DNA from: an uncultured Eubacterium sp.
Lineage (GTDB): Bacteria > Bacillota > Clostridia > Lachnospirales > Lachnospiraceae
NCBI GenBank assembly: GCA_905236735.1
Contig: CAJOOU010000193.1
Coordinates: 1 to 11,662, forward strand
Length of the DNA: 11,662 bases
Direction of reading: 5' to 3'
Below the pieces are notes generated by a model. That model worked only from the letters and a program-made list of their open reading frames with translations. It did not search any database and was not told the origin of the DNA. The translations under genes were made by a program, and so were the position numbers. Shown piece after piece: positions 6,918 to 11,662 of the stretch; positions within the stretch are counted from its first letter, which is position 1, and every line of letters starts with the position of its first letter.

Positions 6918-8333
6918 CTATCCGGCCTCTTTTTCCGCCTCTTTAGCCTCTTCGGCGGCAGCCATCCTGCCTGCCCTGTTCCATTCGAGCAGTCCTTTGG
7001 TATTTTTTTCCATAAAAGAGGTATCATAGCTCCCTTTTATAAAATCCGGATTAAAAGTCAGAAGGAATAAAAATTCTATATTCGTATCTACCCCTTCTAT
7101 CATAATTTCCTCAAGTGCTGTCCTCATCCTCTTTATAGCTTCAAGTCTTTTAGGTGCATAAGCTATCACCTTTGCAACCATCGAATCATAAAACGGACTT
7201 ATTTTATATCCCTGATATAGCATGCTCTCGGTTCTGATTCCTATACCATCCGGCAAATGAAGATACTTTACCTCTCCGGGTGACGGTGCAAAATCCTTAA
7301 ACGGATTCTCAGCATTAATGCGAAATTCTATTGCACAACCTTCGGGCTTTATATCTTCCTGTTTATAAGAAAGCGGCAGATTCTGAGCTATCCTGATCTG
7401 TTCTTTTACAATGTCTACTCCCGTCACGGCCTCGGTTATCGGATGCTCCACCTGTATCCTTGTGTTCATCTCTATGAAATAAAAATTTTCTTTTTCATCT
7501 ACAACAAACTCCACCGTACCCGCACTGTAGTATCCCGCTGCTTTTGCAGCTTTTACAGCAGCCTTCGCCATCTTTTTTCTGGTTTTTTCCGAAATAAATT
7601 TTGACGGGCTCTCCTCGACCATCTTTTGATTTCTTCTCTGAATAGAGCAGTCCCTGTCTCCGAGCTGGATAATATTGCCTTTCTTGTCTGCGAGTATCTG
7701 GAATTCTATATGATGCGGATTAATGATGAGTTTTTCTATGTACATATCTCCGTTTCCGCAGCTGGCTATGGCTTCGGCTCTGGCCTCGTCAAAGGCGCCC
7801 TCTATTTCATCCCTGCCATAAGCCCGTCTCATACCTCTTCCGCCGCCTCCTCCCGAGGCCTTTATAAGTACCGGATACCCGATTTCGTCTGCTATTTTCC
7901 CGGCCTGCTTTCCGTCGGCTACCAGCCCCTCAGAGCCCGGGACGGTAGGCACCCTGTTTTTTTTCATAAGGGCCCGGGCACTCTGCTTGTCGCCGAGTTT
8001 TTCTATAAGCCCGGCCGAAGGACCGATAAATACTATACCGTTCTCCTCGCATTTCCTTGCAAAGTCTGCATTCTCCGACAAAAATCCGTACCCGGGATGG
8101 ATGGCATCGCATCCGTTTTTTAGAGCCGTCTCTATTATTCTGTCCTGGTTTAAATAACTGTCTTTTGGAGCGGGCGAACCTATGCAAACGGCATATTGTG
8201 CCAGTTGCACCGGAAGGGAATCCTTATCTGCGCTTGAATACACAAGAAGAGTTTCAATGTCCAGATTACGGCAGCATCTAATTATTCTCAGAGCTATTTC
8301 GCCCCTGTTTGCTATCAAAATTCTTTTTATCAT
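6918..8333 (-). CDS. accC: Acetyl-CoA carboxylase, biotin carboxylase subunit
   Basis: AccC is the ATP-grasp enzyme that carboxylates biotin on AccB using ATP and bicarbonate, the first half-reaction of acetyl-CoA carboxylase. The 471-residue protein starts with the canonical MIKRILIANRGEIALRI. It has the ATP lid IKASGGGGGRGMR (157-169), Lys116, Lys158 and His208 near nucleotide, and FIEMNTRIQVEHPITE (286-301) with Glu288, Asn290 and Arg292; Arg338 in EFRIN matches the catalytic arginine. The last 20 residues are an Ala/Glu/Lys-rich tail beyond the usual end, of unknown use. The ATG overlaps the accB stop by one base (TAATG), so biotin carrier and biotin carboxylase are probably coupled. Gene context argues against pyruvate or propionyl-CoA carboxylase. 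Confidence 0.97.
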   Translation of the reverse strand: MIKRILIANRGEIALRIIRCCRNLDIETLLVYSSADKDSLPVQLAQYAVCIGSPAPKDSYLNQDRIIETALKNGCDAIHPGYGFLSENADFARKCEENGIVFIGPSAGLIEKLGDKQSARALMKKNRVPTVPGSEGLVADGKQAGKIADEIGYPVLIKASGGGGGRGMRRAYGRDEIEGAFDEARAEAIASCGNGDMYIEKLIINPHHIEFQILADKKGNIIQLGDRDCSIQRRNQKMVEESPSKFISEKTRKKMAKAAVKAAKAAGYYSAGTVEFVVDEKENFYFIEMNTRIQVEHPITEAVTGVDIVKEQIRIAQNLPLSYKQEDIKPEGCAIEFRINAENPFKDFAPSPGEVKYLHLPDGIGIRTESMLYQGYKISPFYDSMVAKVIAYAPKRLEAIKRMRTALEEIMIEGVDTNIEFLFLLTFNPDFIKGSYDTSFMEKNTKGLLEWNRAGRMAAAEEAKEAEKEAG

Positions 8334-8743
8334 TACTCATCCTTTATTACAAAGATTGTCTGGTCAAATGCCACAAACTCTCCGTCTTTTACAAGTACTT
8401 CGGCAATAATGCCGTCACTTGGCGCCGTAATCTCATTCATTATCTTCATTGCCTCAATAAGTCCGATGGTATCTCCGGCCTTTACCCTGTTGCCCTCCTT
8501 TGTATAAGGCTCCTTTCCGGGAGCAGGCGCTGCGTAAAAGGTGCCAACGAGAGGAGATTTTACCTCCCTGCCCTCCGTCTTGCTTTGGGATGCGCTCCCG
8601 GATACAATCTGCGGCACGCCGGCTACGGCCCCTTCTTTTTCCATTGATATTTTCAGCCCCCAGGCCTCAAGGCTCATACTTTTAAGTGAACCTTTTTCAA
8701 ACCTGTCTATAATGTTTTCTACATCCTTTAAACTAATATCCAT
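8333..8743 (-). CDS. accB: Biotin carboxyl carrier protein AccB
   Basis: AccB carries biotin between biotin carboxylase and carboxyltransferase. The 136-residue protein has the normal layout: an N-terminal helical part (1-36), a linker rich in Ala, Gly, Pro and Ser (about 37-60), and a biotinyl domain (61-136) containing VKSPLVGTFYAAPAPG. The biotin attachment site is Lys100 in LIEAMKIMNEI. The ATG at 743 bases into 8xxx numbering, that is 8743, lies four bases after the acpP stop and has no Shine-Dalgarno sequence: the preceding bases are CACAAATAAAATT. An internal Met23 would remove conserved N-terminal residues, so Met1 is preferred. Translation probably depends on ribosomes finishing acpP. 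No biotin ligase gene is in the window. Confidence 0.96.
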   Translation of the reverse strand: MDISLKDVENIIDRFEKGSLKSMSLEAWGLKISMEKEGAVAGVPQIVSGSASQSKTEGREVKSPLVGTFYAAPAPGKEPYTKEGNRVKAGDTIGLIEAMKIMNEITAPSDGIIAEVLVKDGEFVAFDQTIFVIKDE

Positions 8744-8747
8744 AATT

Positions 8748-8975
8748 TTATTTGTGCGAATCTATATAATCCACAATATCCTTAACTGTCTTTATATTTT
8801 TAAGTTCCTCATCCGGAATGGAAAAACCGTATTCTTCCTCCAGAGCCATATTAAGTTCTACAGCATCAAGTGAGTCTGCTCCCAAATCATCAAAAAGATT
8901 TGATTCAATTTTGATATCATCAGCATCAAAGCTTAAAGTATCCACAATTATTTCCTTAACTTTCTCAAATGTCAT
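8748..8975 (-). CDS. acpP: Acyl carrier protein
   Basis: ACP carries all acyl intermediates of fatty acid synthesis on a phosphopantetheine arm. The mature frame is 75 residues, MTFEKVKEII onward, with attachment Ser35 in DLGADSLDAVEL and the acidic helix II that docks partner enzymes (ALEEEYGFSIPDEE). I chose the ATG at 8975 because GGAGGA lies seven bases before it. A longer reading from TTG at 8990 would translate the ribosome binding site itself and add five residues not found in ACPs. It is the first gene of the operon, 43-44 bases after the predicted transcript start, which suits a product needed in large amounts. No holo-ACP synthase gene is in view. Confidence 0.97.
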   Translation of the reverse strand: MTFEKVKEIIVDTLSFDADDIKIESNLFDDLGADSLDAVELNMALEEEYGFSIPDEELKNIKTVKDIVDYIDSHK

Positions 8976-8982
8976 TTTGTCT

Positions 8983-8988
8983 TCCTCC
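8983..8988 (-). promoter_or_regulatory. Ribosome binding site that sets the acpP start
   Basis: GGAGGA on the minus strand is a full anti-16S match, seven bases before the ATG at 8975. It overlaps the alternative TTG at 8990 and thereby rules that start out. Confidence 0.9.
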
Positions 8989-8993
8989 AAATT

Positions 8994-9011
8994 ACTTAAA
9001 TTTATTTAGAT
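8994..9011 (-). promoter_or_regulatory. Candidate operator, leader copy, before acpP
   Basis: On the plus strand this reads ACTTAAATTTATTTAGAT, 16 of 18 matches to the idealised near-palindrome ACTTAAATTTATTTAAGT. It shares an exact 13-base core (8996-9008) with the second copy at 9064-9076. It lies in the leader, starting about eight bases after the predicted transcript start, a typical place for a repressor block. Binding protein unknown; the regulator gene at the operon end is one candidate. AT-rich composition makes chance similarity a real possibility. Confidence 0.45.
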
Positions 9012-9025
9012 TTTTTCTAAACGGT

Positions 9026-9054
9026 ATGATAATACTTCGAGAAAAATATGTCAA
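9026..9054 (-). promoter_or_regulatory. Sigma-A promoter of the fatty acid synthesis operon
   Basis: A perfect TTGACA (9054-9049) is followed after 17 bases by TATCAT (9031-9026), five of six matches to the -10 consensus. The likely transcript start is near 9018-9019, giving a leader of about 43 bases before acpP. There is a hairpin terminator upstream and no other promoter of this quality in the spacer, so it should drive acpP through fabZ. Confidence 0.82.
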
Positions 9055-9061
9055 TATATTT

Positions 9062-9079
9062 AATTAAATTTATTTAAGT
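9062..9079 (-). promoter_or_regulatory. Candidate operator, upstream copy
   Basis: The plus strand reads AATTAAATTTATTTAAGT, 17 of 18 matches to the same idealised near-palindrome as the copy at 8994-9011. It starts eight bases upstream of the -35 box. The two copies are 68 bases apart start to start, about six and a half helical turns, and bracket the promoter. This could be a second repressor site, an activator site or, less interestingly, an AT-rich UP element. Confidence 0.45.
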
Positions 9080-9088
9080 ATTTTTATC

Positions 9089-9118
9089 AAAAAAATAATG
9101 GGCCTACTACGGCTCATT
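9089..9118 (-). terminator. Intrinsic terminator of the VTC/DUF4956/lipoprotein operon
   Basis: Read on the minus strand, AATGAGCC, loop GTAGTA and GGCCCATT form an eight-pair stem with one A-C mismatch, followed by A and seven T residues (9095-9089). This is a standard intrinsic terminator layout pointing away from the lipoprotein gene. It ends about 35 bases before the -35 box of the next operon and should insulate it. Confidence 0.72.
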
Positions 9119-9137
9119 TAACGCAGATAATCCACAG

Positions 9138-9174
9138 ACAAAGGGAGGCAGCTAAATAAGCCGCCTCCCTTTGT
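9138..9174 (-). terminator. Strong hairpin directly after the lipoprotein gene
   Basis: ACAAAGGGAGGC (9138-9149) and GCCTCCCTTTGT (9163-9174) are perfect 12-base inverted repeats around a 13-base loop that can add two more pairs after one mismatch. It begins 13 bases after the TAG stop. The minus-strand 3' side has only TTTGTCTGT rather than a clean T run, so it may stabilise the message end or assist the second hairpin at 9089-9118. Confidence 0.65.
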
Positions 9175-9187
9175 AATCTATTTTTCC

Positions 9188-10117
9188 CTAATTGAATGTA
9201 CCACCGGTTATTATAACATCCTCATCAGCTTTCAGACTGTCCGCACCATATACACTTCCGCCTTTAGCGTTAATCTCAAAGGTGCCGCCTTCAATCTGTA
9301 TAACATAAGTGGCATCCATTCCGTCACTTCCGGCAGTTATCTCAAAACTGCCTTTTGATATATAAATATATCCTTCCTTATCTTCCTCTTTATTGGCAGC
9401 ATGTATGCCGTCCGTACTCGCACTGATAACAAATGTTCCGTCTGCAATCCTCACGGAATCATTCACATCAATGCCGTGGCCTGCCGCCTCGATATAATAT
9501 GTTCCGCTCGTTATCTTCAAATCATCTTTGCATACTATCCCGTTTCCGTATGCAGATGTGATACTAAGACTGCCTGTTCCGTTCATAGCCATATCTGTCT
9601 TAGAGAAAATAACGCCGTCTATATTATTCTCATCAATCGCAATATACTCACCATCTGTTGCAAGAGTATTTTCCGAACCGTCAGCAAGCGTTATAAAGAC
9701 CTTTCCCGCATTCTTTACATATATAGCTGCCGATGACGGGCTCGTAATACTCACATTATCCAGCACAATCTGTACCTTTTCCTCATTGGTGTCCACCACT
9801 ATCTGCCCGGTGCTTAAACTTCCGGAAAAAATATATGTGCCTTCCGCCGATATCGTTATCGAGCCACCATCTATATTAACACCACTTCCGTCCGAAGAAG
9901 CCGTGGAACCTTCCAGGGTAATGTTTACCGCGCTGTCACTGTCATACCCGACCTCTTTGTCACGATAGGTAAACATCTCTTCTGCATCAAGCACACCTTC
10001 CGTGGTCTCACTTTCCGCTTCAACATCAGAAGCGCCCACTGCAGAGCAGGCGCCCATAAACAATGTCATTACAACCACCGGCACAAGACCGATACGCCAT
10101 AATTTTTTATAATTCAC
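9188..10117 (-). CDS. Lipoprotein with DUF4353/Cthe_2159-type beta-helix carbohydrate-binding domain
   Basis: This is a 309-residue predicted surface lipoprotein. Residues 1-23 form a signal peptide (KK, RIGLVPVVVMTLF) ending in MGAC, so Cys24 is the likely lipidated residue; Met at -3 is less usual than Leu. A short acidic linker leads to a repeat-rich beta domain from about 64 to the end, with rungs such as GTYIFSGSL, GTYYIEAAGHGID, GTFVISASTDGIHA and GSFEITAGSDGMDA. This pattern matches PF14262-type right-handed beta-helix proteins; Cthe_2159 binds acidic polysaccharide (polygalacturonate). The ligand here is unknown. The GTG at 10117 follows GGAGG by nine bases and overlaps the DUF4956 stop by 11 bases. 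The protein ends abruptly in a rung (IITGGTFN), and homologues I recall continue there, so a shortened C-terminus is possible. Confidence 0.85.
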   Translation of the reverse strand: MNYKKLWRIGLVPVVVMTLFMGACSAVGASDVEAESETTEGVLDAEEMFTYRDKEVGYDSDSAVNITLEGSTASSDGSGVNIDGGSITISAEGTYIFSGSLSTGQIVVDTNEEKVQIVLDNVSITSPSSAAIYVKNAGKVFITLADGSENTLATDGEYIAIDENNIDGVIFSKTDMAMNGTGSLSITSAYGNGIVCKDDLKITSGTYYIEAAGHGIDVNDSVRIADGTFVISASTDGIHAANKEEDKEGYIYISKGSFEITAGSDGMDATYVIQIEGGTFEINAKGGSVYGADSLKADEDVIITGGTFN

Positions 10118-10799
10118 TGTTATTAGCCTCCAGCCTGCTCATAGCAACCTCAAGATTTCCGTTTCTGCATCTTAAGTCATCCATAAAAGCCTTTTCCTCT
10201 TTCGGGTTTTTAAGCACTACATGATATGTAAGTTTGTAAAGGCTTCCCATATTTGATGTTTTTACCGATATACTTTCGGTTTTCTTTGTGAATTTTTCAA
10301 ATACATCATCGAACGCATCATCATAGTTGAGGTCTTCCGGCACTGTTATCTTAAGCACCTTCTCAGGTCTTTCTTTCTGGTGTGTGCCTACGCCTGTAGC
10401 CACAAGCACAAACATAACAATTGCCATTATTATGGTGAAAAGCGCCGCATATCCAAGGTATCCCATTCCGCAAATAAGTCCTGCTGCCATTGCCATAAAG
10501 ATTGTTCCTATGTCCTTGGCTGTTCCGGGCACAGAACGGAATCTTACGAGAGAAAATGCGCCCGCTACCGCAACACCGGCACCCACATTACCGTTTACCA
10601 TCATTATTACAATACACACAATTGCCGGAAGCATCGCAAGTGTCATCACAAAGCTTGCCGTATACTGGCTTTTATATGTATAAACCGCTGCTATTACCGC
10701 GCCGAGAATAAGCGCCACCACCATACAGAGGACAAAATCGTCCACCGCTATAACCGTTGTAGTTGTTGTATCAAATAATCCTGCAAATAAATTATGCAT
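10107..10799 (-). CDS. DUF4956 family membrane protein
   Basis: The 230-residue protein has an N-terminal membrane part and a C-terminal cytosolic domain. Hydrophobic spans are at about 22-41, 49-68, 98-113 and 116-136. Between the second and third lies a Gly/Ala-rich segment ending in GAFSLVRFRSVPGTAKDIG (80-98), the hallmark of DUF4956 and reminiscent of the conserved RF motif of MgtC-like proteins. Residues 148-225 are charged and look like a small alpha/beta fold. No enzymatic function is known to me. Start: ATG at 10799 after GGAGG, overlapping the polymerase gene by eight bases. Pairing with a soluble VTC-domain protein suggests that it anchors that enzyme or passes its product across the membrane; this is inference. 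Confidence 0.87.
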   Translation of the reverse strand: MHNLFAGLFDTTTTTVIAVDDFVLCMVVALILGAVIAAVYTYKSQYTASFVMTLAMLPAIVCIVIMMVNGNVGAGVAVAGAFSLVRFRSVPGTAKDIGTIFMAMAAGLICGMGYLGYAALFTIIMAIVMFVLVATGVGTHQKERPEKVLKITVPEDLNYDDAFDDVFEKFTKKTESISVKTSNMGSLYKLTYHVVLKNPKEEKAFMDDLRCRNGNLEVAMSRLEANNSEL

Positions 10800-11583
10800 A
10801 GTTCACTAAACCTCCGTGTATTTCCTTACCGGCATTCTTAATATACCTGTAATTGTTTTTAATCATTGCCTTTTTAATTCCAAGCAAATCTTCACTCTGC
10901 TCAAAGAGAGCTGTATATGCATTTGTGTATTTTGAGAATGAAGTCTTGTAAAGCTTGTTCTCATTAAAGAACTGAATCAGCCACATCGGGAAGGCCTGTG
11001 CGACCTTGACCTCAAGAAGTACCTGTCCTTCTTCCAGGATTGGCGTTCCGTATATTCCCTTTCTAAGAGAAAGATCGTAGTCTCTCCAGAGTATATTCTG
11101 ATCAAATGTCATTCTGAAATCATGGTCATCCTTGCCATAGAAGGCTGCTCTGTCATAGGAAAGCATTATTGAAGGCTTAAGGTCCTCATACTGCTGCAGC
11201 GCGTAATCAATTTCTCTTGTAATCTGAGTATCCTCAACCTTTTCTCCGTCAAGAAGATATCTTTCCATATCTTCGCAGCTCATACCGATTCTTCTTTTAT
11301 ATACCACAGAATCGTATTTTTTCTTCAGCTCTATAAACACCTTGGAGTCCTTATCTGCCACTCCATAGCTGCGGACCCTGAGTTTCTCCTTATACATTGG
11401 TTTGTCCATTGACCTTCTTATAAGAAGATAATTAGGTGTATCGAAATACAGTGAACAATTCGTACTCATGCCGTGCTCATCAGCAACCATATAATTTTCC
11501 ATAAGTTTTCTAAGTGCTGTATACTGCTCTTTTGTAAGCATGTATTTAATTTCGTATCTCTTAAAAATTGTCTGATCGCTCAT
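10792..11583 (-). CDS. VTC domain-containing protein, predicted polyphosphate polymerase
   Basis: The 263-residue soluble protein is a single VTC (PF09359) tunnel domain of the CYTH-like triphosphate fold. In yeast Vtc4 this domain makes inorganic polyphosphate from ATP. The basic and acidic residues that line the tunnel can be matched: RYEIKY (9-14), SLYFDT (44-49), KLRVRSY (67-73) with Arg69 and Arg71, IELKKK (84-89), YKRR (95-98), SYDRAAF (142-148), RMTFD (157-161), EVK (191-193) and SKY (217-219). There is no SPX domain and no membrane span, unlike the yeast protein. The ATG at 11583 is chosen because AAAGGAGA lies eight bases upstream; ATGs at 11589 (too close) and 11625 (before the binding site) are less likely. 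Activity and product are inferred from family. Confidence 0.88.
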   Translation of the reverse strand: MSDQTIFKRYEIKYMLTKEQYTALRKLMENYMVADEHGMSTNCSLYFDTPNYLLIRRSMDKPMYKEKLRVRSYGVADKDSKVFIELKKKYDSVVYKRRIGMSCEDMERYLLDGEKVEDTQITREIDYALQQYEDLKPSIMLSYDRAAFYGKDDHDFRMTFDQNILWRDYDLSLRKGIYGTPILEEGQVLLEVKVAQAFPMWLIQFFNENKLYKTSFSKYTNAYTALFEQSEDLLGIKKAMIKNNYRYIKNAGKEIHGGLVNYA

Positions 11584-11590
11584 ATGCATA

Positions 11591-11598
11591 TCTCCTTT
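11591..11598 (-). promoter_or_regulatory. Ribosome binding site that sets the VTC protein start
   Basis: AAAGGAGA on the minus strand is eight bases from the ATG at 11583 but only one or two from the ATG at 11589. It therefore favours the protein beginning MSDQTIFKRY. Confidence 0.8.
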
Positions 11599-11625
11599 CG
11601 TATATCTGCTTTCGACAATACACAT

Positions 11626-11662
11626 ATTAAAGCGATTACTTTAAAACAACTTTAAAGAAAAA
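11626..11662 (-). promoter_or_regulatory. AT-rich region upstream of the VTC operon with repeats, possible promoter
   Basis: The 64 bases upstream of the ribosome binding site hold no gene. An inverted repeat TTAAAG/CTTTAA (11627-11632 and 11639-11644, six-base spacer) and a perfect eight-base palindrome CTTTAAAG (11650-11657) give three related AAAG-containing half-sites. A weak promoter reading (TTGTTT, 17 bases, TATGTG) is poor in the -10 box. The window edge may cut off the real promoter. Confidence 0.25.

Noticed and set aside
8976..8990. Five-residue N-terminal extension of ACP from a TTG start
   Set aside because: The extension is the GGAGGA ribosome binding site read as codons, and ACPs normally start at the Met used here.
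9138..9174. The perfect 12-base inverted repeat as the end of an insertion sequence
   Set aside because: There is no transposase, no flanking target duplication and a loop of only 13 bases; position after a stop codon fits a terminator.
11584..11625. Longer VTC protein starting at the ATG at 11625
   Set aside because: The added residues include the translated ribosome binding site and do not resemble the family; the ATG at 11583 has ideal spacing.
1..11662. CRISPR array, tRNA, rRNA, riboswitch or mobile element
   Set aside because: No regularly spaced repeats, no cloverleaf or conserved RNA core, and no integrase or transposase; coding genes fill nearly all of the window.

Overview
The window reads as chromosome from a low-to-medium GC Gram-positive anaerobe of the Clostridia, most likely a Lachnospiraceae-type bacterium. 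The grounds are the enoyl-ACP reductase FabK instead of FabI, a separate-subunit acetyl-CoA carboxylase with the short clostridial form of AccA, strong GGAGG-type ribosome binding sites, and frequent ATA and AGA/AGG codons. All 15 genes that I can support lie on the minus strand, so transcription runs from the right edge to the left edge. I cannot name the species.

Right block (about 9188-11662): a compact three-gene operon encoding a VTC-type polyphosphate polymerase domain protein, a DUF4956 membrane protein, and a lipoprotein with a right-handed beta-helix carbohydrate-binding domain of the Cthe_2159/DUF4353 type. Adjacent genes overlap by 8 and 11 bases, so they are probably translated together. 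Similar groupings recur in gut Firmicutes, but as far as I know their role is not established. I read this as a candidate polymer synthesis, membrane handling and surface display module. It is the least understood part of the window.

Middle spacer (8976-9187, 212 bases): two tandem hairpins, the second with a seven-T tract on the minus strand, end the right-hand operon. A near-consensus sigma-A promoter (TTGACA, 17 bases, TATCAT) then starts the next operon. That promoter is bracketed by two copies of a near-palindromic AT-rich element sharing an exact 13-base core, which are good candidates for a lipid-responsive operator pair.

Left block (1-8975): a complete type II fatty acid synthesis operon in the order acpP, accB, accC, accD, accA, fabH, fabK, fabD, fabG, fabF, fabZ, followed by the start of a probable MarR-family regulator cut by the window edge. 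The Acc subunits make malonyl-CoA, FabD moves malonyl to ACP, FabH starts the chain, and FabF, FabG, FabZ and FabK run the elongation cycle. Spacing is 1-26 bases or overlapping throughout, and no internal terminator is visible. The clearest oddity is AccD, which lacks the N-terminal four-cysteine zinc ribbon normal for this subunit; AccA is also short at its N-terminus.
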